Below are positions 42,968-51,504 of a DNA stretch of 64,000 nt, piece by piece. Source of the DNA: JBAXAM01 sp964213355 (GTDB lineage Bacteria; Pseudomonadota; Gammaproteobacteria; UBA9339); NCBI GenBank assembly GCA_964213355.1, contig CAXOVY010000001.1:89078-153077 (forward strand), in the 5' to 3' direction. Positions within the stretch are counted from its first letter, which is position 1; every line of letters starts with the position of its first letter. Under the pieces are notes generated by a model. That model had not been told where the DNA came from and did no database searches. It was given only the letters and a program-made list of their open reading frames with translations. The translations under genes and the position numbers were made by a program.

Positions 42968-44473
42968 GTGAAAAATAAACTTATACTTATATTTTTTACT
43001 ACAGCATTATTTAGCAGTATGTCGATTTTTGCTGCTGACAATGATGTTGTTGCTAAGAAATCAGTTAGTAATTTAGCTGCACGTACCAATGCGTTAGAGG
43101 ATCAAATTCGTATTTTAAAAAGTCAAATTGGTCAAACGCAACGCAAGGAAAATAAAGAGAACAAAACTAACAAAGGCGATGTGGGTGTATCAGACAATAG
43201 TCCGTTTCAGACCTATTCACTGCTTGAGATGTATGCTCACGGACCAGCGGTGGTAACTTCACCATCCTTCGGTGTGCGTCGTCCCGATGATAATTATTCT
43301 GATTTGATGAATAAGCTATCATCAATGAACGAAGATTTGGTTTTGCTAGGACTGCGCAAGAAAATGGATAACCATGCAAAGGAGGAAGGCATTCCTATTC
43401 CATCTCGCCCAATTATTGCCCTAAGCGGTGCTGTTGAGGGGCAAGTTATTTACAATAGCAATGATAGCTTTACATCAACCTCAAAGTCAGATATTAATCT
43501 AAATACGGCAGAAATAGATGTTATTGCCGAAGTGGGGCCATGGGCAACTGCTGCGATGATTACTAAGTATGAAGATAAAAAAGACACTGCCTCTGTCGAT
43601 AGTGTAACAAGATGGAATAACTCCCGCATACTCATCGATCGTGGCTGGGTAACATTTGGTCAATTAAACAAAGCGCCAGTTTATTTTACGATAGGGCAAG
43701 TTTATGCTCCATTTGGTAGCTACAGCAGCAGCATGGTAACGACGCCGTCAACGCAGATTTTGGGTAGAGTTAAAGATCGTATGGTTATTTTAGGTTATAA
43801 CCAGTTTGGTGCTTATGCTCAAGCTTATACTTATGCTGGTGAAACGAAACCAGCTAAATCAGAAGTTATTAGGCACGTAGGTCTTAATTTAGGATATAAG
43901 TATGAATGTGAGAATTTTATGATGAATGTTGGTGCCGGTGCTATAGGCAACCTAGCTGAATCTCAGGGTATGCAGAATAACATTTTTGGTAAAAGCCCAG
44001 TATACTCTTCTGGTAATGAACAAATGATCTCTCGTGTCGTTGGTCTCAGTGGGCATGTAAAAGCCGTCCTCTATAATACGTATACCTTAATGGCTGAATA
44101 TGTAGGCACTGCCAAAGCTTTTGATCCGACGGATCTTACGTTTAATGGTTATGGTGCCAAACCTCAGGCATTGCAGATCGAAGGTGCTATTAAGTTTAAA
44201 GCTTTCGATAAGCCAGGTTTTGCATTTGCAGGCTATGGTCTAACCAATCAGGCTTTGGCTCTTCAGGTACCAAAGCAAACATTTTTTGCCGGATATAGTG
44301 TATCCATAATAAAATACACTCTTGCTAGTATCGAATATCGTCATGATGTTGGTTATAGCTTGGCTGATACGTCAGGATCTACGGGGTTTGGTAGAACTGT
44401 TTCTTACCCAACTAAGACGCCTACCCGTAGACACAATAACAAGATAACTGCAGAGATAGGTGTTTATTTTTAA
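42968..44473 (+). CDS. LbtU/FupA-like outer-membrane protein, copy 1
   Basis: 501 residues from GTG 42968 (GGAG upstream), where the signal peptide KNKLILIFFTTALFSSMSIFA begins; the frame upstream is an AT-rich leader. After the signal comes a short coiled coil (ALEDQIRILKSQIGQ), then the domain with SLLEMYAHGPAVVTSPSFGVRRPDDNYSDLM and a beta-barrel ending in ITAEIGVYF. This layout resembles the LbtU/FslE/FupA family, some of which import iron-siderophores or iron. Substrate unproven. Paired with a close paralogue directly downstream. Confidence 0.7.
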   Translation: MKNKLILIFFTTALFSSMSIFAADNDVVAKKSVSNLAARTNALEDQIRILKSQIGQTQRKENKENKTNKGDVGVSDNSPFQTYSLLEMYAHGPAVVTSPSFGVRRPDDNYSDLMNKLSSMNEDLVLLGLRKKMDNHAKEEGIPIPSRPIIALSGAVEGQVIYNSNDSFTSTSKSDINLNTAEIDVIAEVGPWATAAMITKYEDKKDTASVDSVTRWNNSRILIDRGWVTFGQLNKAPVYFTIGQVYAPFGSYSSSMVTTPSTQILGRVKDRMVILGYNQFGAYAQAYTYAGETKPAKSEVIRHVGLNLGYKYECENFMMNVGAGAIGNLAESQGMQNNIFGKSPVYSSGNEQMISRVVGLSGHVKAVLYNTYTLMAEYVGTAKAFDPTDLTFNGYGAKPQALQIEGAIKFKAFDKPGFAFAGYGLTNQALALQVPKQTFFAGYSVSIIKYTLASIEYRHDVGYSLADTSGSTGFGRTVSYPTKTPTRRHNNKITAEIGVYF

Positions 44474-44491
44474 TTATTATTCTTACCAGAA

Positions 44492-44518
44492 AAAGTTCGC
44501 ATATGTGGGCTTTATTTA
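44492..44518 (+). terminator. Degenerate terminator-like hairpin between the two paralogues
   Basis: AGTTCGC-ATAT-GTGGGCT, a decayed copy of the hairpin at 42777-42802, held by G-U pairs and followed by TTTATTT. It appears to have been duplicated with the gene. Confidence 0.5.
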
Positions 44519-44541
44519 TAATTTTATATCGGAGAAAAACA

Positions 44542-46116
44542 GTGAAAAGTAAATTTATATTTATATTTTTTACTACGGCATTATTTAGCAGTATATCGGT
44601 TTTTGCTGCTGACAGTGATGTCATTGCTAAGAAATCAGTTTCAAAAAAATCTGTTGGTAGCTTAACTGCACGTGCCAATGCATTGGAAGATCAAGTTCGT
44701 ATTTTAAAAAGTCAAATTGGCCAAATGCAGGGCAAAGATGACAAAGTCAAAAAAGAGGTGAGTGTTATATCAGATGATAGTCCGTTCCAGACCCATTCAC
44801 TGCTAGAAATGTATGCTCATGGACCGGCCGTGGTAACCTCACCAGCTTTTGGTGTACGTCGTCCCGATGATAATTATTCTAACTTGATGAGTAGGTTGCC
44901 ATCAATGAACGAAGATTTAGTTTTACTAGGACTACGCCAGAAGATGGATAACTACGCAAATGAAAAAGGTATTCCCATTCCATCTCGCCCAATTATTGCT
45001 TTAAGCGGCGGTGTTGAGGGGCAGGTTGCTTTTAATAGTAATGATGGCTATACATCAACCTCAAAGTCAGATATTAATCTGAGTATGGCAGAGATAGACG
45101 TTATTGCCGAAGCAGGATCATGGGCAACGGCTGCTATGATCATTAATTACGAAGATAAGAAAGATACTGCCTCGGTTGATAGTGTAACCAGATGGAATAA
45201 CTCACGCATACGCCTTGATCGTGGCTGGGTAACATTTGGTCAGTTAAACAAAGCTCCTGCTTATTTTACTATAGGACAAGTTTTTGCTCCGTTTGGTAAC
45301 TATAGCAGTAATATGGTTACAACACCTTCGACGCAGATTTTGGGTAGGGTAAAAGATCGTATGGTTGTTTTGGGCTACAATCAATTTGGTGTTTATGGCC
45401 AGGCTTATACTTATGCCGGTGAAACCAAACCAACTAGCTCAGAGATCATTAAACACTGTGGTTTTAATTTAGGATATAGATTCGATCATGAGAACTTTGC
45501 GATGGATGTTGGTGCCGGTGTTTTAGGTAATCTGGCTGAATCTCAGGGTATGCAGCAAAATATTTTTGGCTTAAGCTCAACGTATCCTTCACCAAATACC
45601 AATTTTAAAGGTGGAGAAACGATAGTTTCTCGCGTCTATGGTCTCAACGGGCATGCTAAAGCTACTTTTTATGATATGGTTACTTTGATAGCCGAGTATG
45701 TAGGTGCATCTAAGTCTTTTGATCCAATAGATCTTACGTTTAATGGACATGGCGCCAAGCCACAAGCGTTAAATATTGAAGGCTCAGCTGCATTTAAAGT
45801 TATGGGCAAACCAAGCACTGTATTCGCAGGTTATGGTATGACCAGTCAAGCTTTAGCGCTTGGTGTACCAAAAGAAAGCTTTTTTGCTGGGTGTACTATG
45901 AACATCGTGAAATATACTCTTGCCAGTCTTGAGTACCGTCATGATATTGGTTATGGGAGCGATAGTTCATCATCTTCACCTATTAGTGGCACTAGTAGTA
46001 AAGATAGATTTGTTTCTTATAACTCCTTTGCTTCCAGCGCTGGTGCTGCTACTGTTCCAGCTCCTGCTAGAAGACACAATAACAAAGTTACTGCTGTTAT
46101 AGGTGTTTATTTCTAG
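44542..46116 (+). CDS. LbtU/FupA-like outer-membrane protein, copy 2
   Basis: 524 residues from GTG 44542 with the same CGGAGAAAAACAGTG start context as copy 1. Signal peptide ending SSISVFA, coiled coil ALEDQVRILKSQIGQMQ, then the same SLLEMYAHGPAVVTSPAFGVRRPDDNYSNLM core. It differs mainly in surface-loop stretches (FGLSSTYPSPNTNFKGGE; the serine/alanine-rich SSSPISGTSSKD near the C-terminus), as expected for diverging outer-membrane loops. Barrel end VTAVIGVYF. Confidence 0.7.
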   Translation: MKSKFIFIFFTTALFSSISVFAADSDVIAKKSVSKKSVGSLTARANALEDQVRILKSQIGQMQGKDDKVKKEVSVISDDSPFQTHSLLEMYAHGPAVVTSPAFGVRRPDDNYSNLMSRLPSMNEDLVLLGLRQKMDNYANEKGIPIPSRPIIALSGGVEGQVAFNSNDGYTSTSKSDINLSMAEIDVIAEAGSWATAAMIINYEDKKDTASVDSVTRWNNSRIRLDRGWVTFGQLNKAPAYFTIGQVFAPFGNYSSNMVTTPSTQILGRVKDRMVVLGYNQFGVYGQAYTYAGETKPTSSEIIKHCGFNLGYRFDHENFAMDVGAGVLGNLAESQGMQQNIFGLSSTYPSPNTNFKGGETIVSRVYGLNGHAKATFYDMVTLIAEYVGASKSFDPIDLTFNGHGAKPQALNIEGSAAFKVMGKPSTVFAGYGMTSQALALGVPKESFFAGCTMNIVKYTLASLEYRHDIGYGSDSSSSSPISGTSSKDRFVSYNSFASSAGAATVPAPARRHNNKVTAVIGVYF

Positions 46117-46133
46117 TAGTATATTTTTGTCAG

Positions 46134-46163
46134 AAAAAGCGCATCTTTATGATGCGCTTTTTT
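46134..46163 (+). terminator. Terminator after LbtU-like copy 2
   Basis: AAAAAGCGCATC-TTTAT-GATGCGCTTTTTT, 18 bases after the stop, before convergent nth. Confidence 0.9.
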
Positions 46164-46165
46164 AT

Positions 46166-46798
46166 TTATATGGTTTTAAATTGATAAAGACATAATCTGT
46201 TAATACAGCAAGCTGAGCATTTTGGATTTTTTGCAGTACATACATATCTTCCATGCAGTAATAGCAGGCTTCCTGCAGTTTTCGCAAATTCTTTAGGAGT
46301 AATTTTTAGTAGTTGTTCTTCAATTTCTTCCGGTGTTTTTCCTTTTGCGAGACCTATGCGGTTTGCAACTCGAAATACGTGGGTATCTACCGCAATAGTT
46401 GGCTTGCCAAAGGCAATATTCAAAATTACATTTGCGGTTTTGCGGCCAACGCCAGGCAGTGCTTCTAATTCCTCCCTATTTTCTGGAATCTGCGAATTGA
46501 ATTTTTTTACTAAAATTTCGCAGGTTTTAATTATATTTGCCGATTTTGCATTATAAAACCCAATGCTTTTGATCTGTTTTTTAATACCTGCTACTCCAAG
46601 TTTAAGCATTTTTTCTGGAGTGTTGGCAATTTTAAATAATTTTGCGGTAACTTTATTTACGGTTTTATCAGTGGTGCGTGCGGAAAGTAAAACCGCTATT
46701 AATAATTCAAAATTAGATGAATAAATTAACTCTGTAGTTGGATGTTTTATAGTCGCTGTTAGCTTTTTAAAAATTTGTACAATTTGGTTTTTATTCAT
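46166..46798 (-). CDS. nth: Endonuclease III
   Basis: DNA glycosylase/AP lyase for oxidised pyrimidines. 210 residues (211 in E. coli). HhH motif LEALPGVGRKTANVILNIAFG (about residues 107-127) with the catalytic Lys, then the catalytic Asp in VDTHVFRVANRIGL. The 4Fe-4S cluster is C-x6-C-x2-C-x5-C at the C-terminus. Overlaps the metG stop by four bases. Confidence 0.96.
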   Translation of the reverse strand: MNKNQIVQIFKKLTATIKHPTTELIYSSNFELLIAVLLSARTTDKTVNKVTAKLFKIANTPEKMLKLGVAGIKKQIKSIGFYNAKSANIIKTCEILVKKFNSQIPENREELEALPGVGRKTANVILNIAFGKPTIAVDTHVFRVANRIGLAKGKTPEEIEEQLLKITPKEFAKTAGSLLLLHGRYVCTAKNPKCSACCINRLCLYQFKTI

Positions 46799-48420
46799 GG
46801 GGTTTCTAATAACAGTTCAATATCCTTTATGTCCACTCTTTGCATCAGTGGTCTGAATTCAGCGGTCTTGTGATTGAGTAGTGGCATTTTGCGGTCTTCC
46901 CAGGTAAGGGGCGCGACTTGCAAAAATTCTTCAGCATTTGTCGCTAATTTTGGCAAAATTGGTTTTAAAAAAATCACAAGCAAGCGAAATAAGTTTAAAC
47001 TCATTGTGCAAACATCTTGTATGGTTGGATCGAGTGAGTTTTGCTTGTTTAAACTCCATGGCTTTTTATCGTCGATGTATTGATTAGCAAGGTCGGCAAG
47101 TTGCATAATATGGCGTACGGCATTATTAAAATCACGTTTCTCATAAAATCCGCTGATTTTTTCTGCCAGGTCTAAGCCAGCGGTAAATAATTCTGGTGCT
47201 GCTAAATCACTGGCCAACATGCCGCCAAAGTTTTTATTGATAAATCCAGCCGAGCGGCTGGCAATGTTTACTACTTTACCCACTAAGTCACTATTTACGC
47301 GCTGCATAAAGTCAGTAAAATTTAAATCGATATCGTCGATTCCATTCCCTAATTTGGCGGCGAAATAATAGCGTAAATATTCAGGATCTAGATGTTTTAA
47401 ATACTTGCCTGCTAAAATAAAGGTACCGCGTGATTTGGACATTTTTTGGCCATTAATCGTGAGATAGCCATGGGCAAATACGCTTGTTGGTTTGCGGAAG
47501 TTTGCGCTTTCAAGGATTGCTGGCCAAAAAATGGCATGGAAGTAAATAATATCTTTGCCGACAAAATGATAAAGTTCTGTAGTGCTATCGTGTTGCCAAT
47601 ATTCCTCCCAGTTAATTTTTTTACGTGTGCACAAATTTTTAAAACTGGCAATATAGCCTAGCGGAGCATCGAGCCAAACATAAAAATATTTCCCTGGTTT
47701 ATCGGGAATTTCGAAACCAAAATAAGGACTGTCGCGTGAAATGTCCCAAGGTTTTAGGCCTTGTTCGAACCATTCATTCAATTTATTAATAATTTCTGGT
47801 TGCAAGCTTCTTCGTCCCCACATTTTAAGCATCGTTGTATATTTATCGAGACGGAAAAAATAATGCTCAGACATTTTTTGGACTGGACATTTTCCAGAAA
47901 TAATAGAGATTGGATTAATTAAATCAGTTGGTGTGTAAGTAGCCCCGCAGTTTTCGCAATTGTCGCCATGTTGATCGTGCGCGCCGCAGCGTGGACAAGT
48001 TCCCTTAACAAAGCGATCCGGTAAAAACATATTAGCGCTTTCGTCAAATGCTTGCTGGATTGTTTTAGTTTCAATATCGCTGTTTTGTTTAAGATGTTGA
48101 TATACTGAATTAGTGATTTCGAGATTCTCTGGTGAATGGGTGGTGTGGTAGTTGTCAAAATCGATAAGGAAGCCAGCAGAGTCTTGTTCATGCGATATTT
48201 TTACTTCAGCTATTAACTGCTCTGGGGTGATGTTTTGCTTTTGGGCGCTGATCATTATTGGCGCACCATGAGCGTCATCTCCACAAATATAAATACAATC
48301 ATGTCCTTGCAGTTTTTGCCAGCGTACCCAAATGTCTGTTTGGATCTGTTCTAAAATATGACCCAAATGCAGTGGGCCATTAGCATAAAGTAAGCCAGAG
48401 GTAGTTAGTATTTTGCGCAT
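46795..48420 (-). CDS. metG: Methionyl-tRNA synthetase, short form
   Basis: Charges tRNA-Met. 541 residues, against about 677 in E. coli: the C-terminal EMAP/Trbp111-like dimerisation and tRNA-binding domain is absent, as in several bacteria. Class I signatures HLGH (residues 18-21) and KMSKSRGT; zinc knuckle CPRCGAHDQHGDNCENCG (about 143-160). nth follows in the same operon; hrcA is divergent. Confidence 0.96.
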   Translation of the reverse strand: MRKILTTSGLLYANGPLHLGHILEQIQTDIWVRWQKLQGHDCIYICGDDAHGAPIMISAQKQNITPEQLIAEVKISHEQDSAGFLIDFDNYHTTHSPENLEITNSVYQHLKQNSDIETKTIQQAFDESANMFLPDRFVKGTCPRCGAHDQHGDNCENCGATYTPTDLINPISIISGKCPVQKMSEHYFFRLDKYTTMLKMWGRRSLQPEIINKLNEWFEQGLKPWDISRDSPYFGFEIPDKPGKYFYVWLDAPLGYIASFKNLCTRKKINWEEYWQHDSTTELYHFVGKDIIYFHAIFWPAILESANFRKPTSVFAHGYLTINGQKMSKSRGTFILAGKYLKHLDPEYLRYYFAAKLGNGIDDIDLNFTDFMQRVNSDLVGKVVNIASRSAGFINKNFGGMLASDLAAPELFTAGLDLAEKISGFYEKRDFNNAVRHIMQLADLANQYIDDKKPWSLNKQNSLDPTIQDVCTMSLNLFRLLVIFLKPILPKLATNAEEFLQVAPLTWEDRKMPLLNHKTAEFRPLMQRVDIKDIELLLETP

Positions 48421-48501
48421 ATTTTTATTGAGTTTTTATTTTTAAATTATAATACCTTTTTATGTTTCACTTTTCATCTGTTACAGTTAAAATTCTAATG
48501 C

Positions 48502-49542
48502 ATGGAAACTCCAGTGCAGATAAACGAACGAGCGCAAAAGTTATTAAAAATTCTGGTCGAGTGTTATATTCGCGAAGGGCAGCCCGTTGGTTCAAAAACA
48601 TTGGCCGAGGGGGGTGAGCTTACCATGAGTTCAGCAACCATCAGGAATATCATGATGGATTTAGAAACGGCAGGTTTTATTAATTCGCCCCATACTTCGG
48701 CGGGGCGTGTACCAACAGTTCGTGGGTATAGGTTTTTTGTGGATAGTTTGATTAATACCCAGGCGCTTACTGAATACGATAAAACATCGCCTGCTGCGCA
48801 GTTGCCGCAATGTACTAACACTAAAGAATTAATTTCTGCGGCTTCGTCGCTGTTATCAACGATGACGCAATTGACTGGATTAGTAATGTTGCCGAGGCGG
48901 GAGAGCATTGTTTTGCGTCACGTGGAGTTTTTGCCATTATCGGGTAATCGGGTGCTGGTGATTTTAGTATTAAATCAGTATGAAGTGCAAAATCGGGTGA
49001 TTTATACTGATCGTTGTTACACTGCGAGGGAGTTGCAGCAGGCAGGAAATTTTTTAACTTCCTGGTTTAATAATAAAGATCTCCAGCAGATACGGCAGGA
49101 GTTATTGATGGAACTTAATCGAGAGCGTGGCAATATTGAGCAACTGACGCAAACGATTATGGATATGACCAGCAAGGCATTGGGAGAGCAAGAGACCAAT
49201 GATTATATAGTTGCTGGCGAGGCCAATATCTTTAATTTTGCGGATTATTCTGGTTTGGGTAAGTTGCGAGAGTTGTTTGAAGCCTTTGCGCAAAAACGCG
49301 ATATTTTGCATTTACTCAATCAATGTTTACATGCTGATGGCATAAAAATTTACATTGGTGAAGAGTCTGGTTATGAACCTCTAGGGGATTGTAGTATGGT
49401 TACTGCACCTTACCGTAAAAACAATAAAGTGGTTGGTGTATTAGGGGTGATTGGCCCAACGCGGATGCCATATGAGCAGACCATTGCGGCGGTGGATGTG
49501 ACGGCAAAACTACTTAGCACTGCACTGATGTATACTGAATAG
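48502..49542 (+). CDS. hrcA: Heat-inducible transcription repressor HrcA
   Basis: Represses groE or dnaK operons through CIRCE elements in many bacteria. 346 residues, normal length. N-terminal winged helix (LLKILVECYIREGQPVGSKTLAEGGELTMSSATIRNIMMDLETAGFINSPHTSAGRVPTVRGYRFFVDSL) and the C-terminal GAF-like part ending YEQTIAAVDVTAKLLSTAL. A TATAAT lies at 48448-48453, but I see no CIRCE upstream, so its targets are probably elsewhere. Followed by grpE. Confidence 0.95.
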   Translation: METPVQINERAQKLLKILVECYIREGQPVGSKTLAEGGELTMSSATIRNIMMDLETAGFINSPHTSAGRVPTVRGYRFFVDSLINTQALTEYDKTSPAAQLPQCTNTKELISAASSLLSTMTQLTGLVMLPRRESIVLRHVEFLPLSGNRVLVILVLNQYEVQNRVIYTDRCYTARELQQAGNFLTSWFNNKDLQQIRQELLMELNRERGNIEQLTQTIMDMTSKALGEQETNDYIVAGEANIFNFADYSGLGKLRELFEAFAQKRDILHLLNQCLHADGIKIYIGEESGYEPLGDCSMVTAPYRKNNKVVGVLGVIGPTRMPYEQTIAAVDVTAKLLSTALMYTE

Positions 49543-49567
49543 CAACTATTATTTATAGGAGTATTTT

Positions 49568-50140
49568 ATGAATGAATTTGTTGAACAAAATAAAGCATCT
49601 GATCAACCAGAAAAAGCTGAGCAGCTTTTGCTTGAATCAGAAATTTCTGAGCAATTGGTATTAGAACATCCAAGCTATAAACAGCTTGAAGATAAATTAA
49701 GCCAGATTGAGCAAAAATCACGAGAATATTGGGATAATTGGTTACGTACGAAGGCCGAGCTTGAAAATTTACAACGTCGCAGTGAGCGTGAGATTGCTAA
49801 TGCGCACAAATATTCTTTAGAAAAATTTGCGAGTGAAATATTAATTATTGTTGATAATCTTGAGCGCAGTCTTGCGGCAAAAGCAGCTGATCATGAGAAA
49901 CTCAAAGATTTTTATGATGGTATTGAGCTCACTTTAAAGCTGTTTTTAGAAACTTTGCAAAAATTTGGTATTACTCCAATCAGTCCTTTGGGTGAAGTAT
50001 TTAGTTCTGAGCAACATATGGCAATAATGACTAAAGAAGATGCCAATGCTAAATCAAATATAATTTTAGAGGTGGTGCAAAAAGGTTATCGGTTGAAAGA
50101 TCGTCTATTGCGACCAGCCTTGGTTGTGGTGGCGAAGTAG
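49568..50140 (+). CDS. grpE: Nucleotide exchange factor GrpE
   Basis: Exchange factor for DnaK. 190 residues (197 in E. coli). Long N-terminal helix (QIEQKSREYWDNWLRTKAELENLQRRSEREIANAHKYSLEKFASEIL), four-helix region, then the beta domain FGITPISPLGEVFSSEQHMAIM and VVQKGYRLKDRLLRPALVVVAK. Follows hrcA by 25 bases; dnaK and dnaJ do not follow, as they would in many hrcA clusters. Confidence 0.96.
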   Translation: MNEFVEQNKASDQPEKAEQLLLESEISEQLVLEHPSYKQLEDKLSQIEQKSREYWDNWLRTKAELENLQRRSEREIANAHKYSLEKFASEILIIVDNLERSLAAKAADHEKLKDFYDGIELTLKLFLETLQKFGITPISPLGEVFSSEQHMAIMTKEDANAKSNIILEVVQKGYRLKDRLLRPALVVVAK

Positions 50141-50163
50141 GTTAAATACTTGGAGTAAATTAT

Positions 50164-51096
50164 ATGTTAGATCCCAAAACAAGTTATCAAGGTAAAAGTT
50201 TTCTTGGTGCAATTGGTAATACCCCTTTAGTTAAGCTTGATTTTGATGTTAAGCCAACTATTTTAGCTAAAATGGAGCATTTAAACCCAGGTGGCAGTAT
50301 TAAAGATCGGTCAGCATTGTTCATGCTTCAAGAGGCTGAACGTACGGGAAAATTGCAACCTGGTGGGACAATAGTAGAGGCATCCTCTGGTAACCAAGGT
50401 ATTGCCTTAGCTATGATTGGTGCGATTAAGGGATACAAAGTTATTATTACTGCTCCCGATAGAACTAGCAGCGAAAAAATAGCGACATTACAAGCCTATG
50501 GCGCAAAAGTTTTTGTTTGCCCTGATACTGATAATCTACACGATCCTAATGGTTATCATGCAAAAGCAAAAACCCTGCATGAACAAATAGAAAACTCCTA
50601 TATGCCCAACCAATACTACAATACTGAAAATCCCAAAGCTCATTATCTAACAACTGGTCCAGAAATATGGGAACAATCACAAGGACGGCTAACGCATTGT
50701 TTTATGAGTATGGGAAGTTGTGGGACTATTTCAGGTGTAGGGAGATACCTAAAAGAAAAAAATAAAAATATCAAAATAATCGGTATTGATGCGATGACTT
50801 CTAAGCTATCGATGCCGGATGCGCCAAAAGCATACAGAACTGAAGGAATGGGGGTCGATGTTATAACTGATACGTTGGATAGAAGCGTAATTGATGAGAT
50901 TGTTCCTGTCAGTGACGATGTGACTTTTTCCATGACAAGAAATTTAGCAAAAAATGGCTATTTGGTGGGTTTGTCTAGTGGGGCAGTGATGCATGTTGCT
51001 TTGGAGCATGCCAAAAAGCTTAACGCATCGGACACTATAGTGGTTATTTTTGCCGATTCAGGGCGTGCTTATTTGAGCAAGGTGTTTAATTCATAA
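50164..51096 (+). CDS. Cysteine synthase / cystathionine beta-synthase family protein
   Basis: PLP-dependent beta-family enzyme. 310 residues. PLP lysine in LNPGGSIKDRSALFML (about residues 41-56), SSGNQGIALA substrate loop, and the glycine loop GSCGTISGVGRYL. The end IFADSGRAYLSKVFN is more like cystathionine beta-synthase than CysK, but the regulatory CBS domains are missing. It could act as cysteine synthase or as CBS. It has its own spacing after grpE, so it may not belong to the heat-shock unit. Confidence 0.85.
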   Translation: MLDPKTSYQGKSFLGAIGNTPLVKLDFDVKPTILAKMEHLNPGGSIKDRSALFMLQEAERTGKLQPGGTIVEASSGNQGIALAMIGAIKGYKVIITAPDRTSSEKIATLQAYGAKVFVCPDTDNLHDPNGYHAKAKTLHEQIENSYMPNQYYNTENPKAHYLTTGPEIWEQSQGRLTHCFMSMGSCGTISGVGRYLKEKNKNIKIIGIDAMTSKLSMPDAPKAYRTEGMGVDVITDTLDRSVIDEIVPVSDDVTFSMTRNLAKNGYLVGLSSGAVMHVALEHAKKLNASDTIVVIFADSGRAYLSKVFNS

Positions 51097-51107
51097 AAAA
51101 TACCTAT

Positions 51108-51135
51108 TTGACATAAGTAATTTTAGTGTTAACAT
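51108..51135 (+). promoter_or_regulatory. Promoter of the small exported protein at 51166
   Basis: TTGACA (51108-51113), 16-base spacer, TAACAT (51130-51135). The -35 box is consensus. Confidence 0.6.
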
Positions 51136-51165
51136 TTGCCAGTACTATTAATAGGGAGAAATTCT

Positions 51166-51411
51166 ATGTCTAAAATATGTAAATTGATGGTTTTTGTTGC
51201 TGTTTTTGGTCTTGCTTTTGTAGGTAATGCTTTTGCTGGTGAACCAGTAAAAGCACAAGCTGTAGCTCAAACAACTGAAGTTGCAAAAGATGTTCCAGCT
51301 GATGCAAATAAAGATGTTAAAGCTGCGAAGCACAAGAAAGCGGAAAAGAAAGCTCATAAAAAAGCTGAAAAAGCCCAGAAAGAAGAAGCAAAGCCAGAAG
51401 AAGTTAAATAA
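51166..51411 (+). CDS. Small exported lysine/alanine-rich protein (81 aa)
   Basis: Start at ATG 51166 after GGGAGAAA. Signal peptide MSKICKLMVFVAVFGLAFVGNAFA, then a 57-residue mature part made almost only of Lys, Ala, Glu, Val and Asp (KAAKHKKAEKKAHKKAEKAQ). No domain recognised. The lysine repeats resemble histone-H1-like or envelope-associated basic peptides, but the signal peptide places it in the periplasm or outside. Own promoter and terminator. Confidence 0.75.
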   Translation: MSKICKLMVFVAVFGLAFVGNAFAGEPVKAQAVAQTTEVAKDVPADANKDVKAAKHKKAEKKAHKKAEKAQKEEAKPEEVK

Positions 51412-51444
51412 GGCTTCTGTAGGTTTTAGATTGATTTTAACAAG

Positions 51445-51478
51445 TGCCGCCACCCTTAAAAGTGGCGGTGTTTGTTTG
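51445..51478 (+). terminator. Terminator after the small exported protein
   Basis: GCCGCCAC-CCTTAAAA-GTGGCGG(T) then GTTTGTTTG; the T-run is interrupted. Confidence 0.7.
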
Positions 51479-51504
51479 TGGGGCAGGGGTAAGTAGATAA
51501 CTAT

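Noticed and set aside
48430..48501. Possible CIRCE element before hrcA
   Set aside because: No TTAGCACTC/GAGTGCTAA inverted repeat is present; only AT-rich promoter-like sequence.
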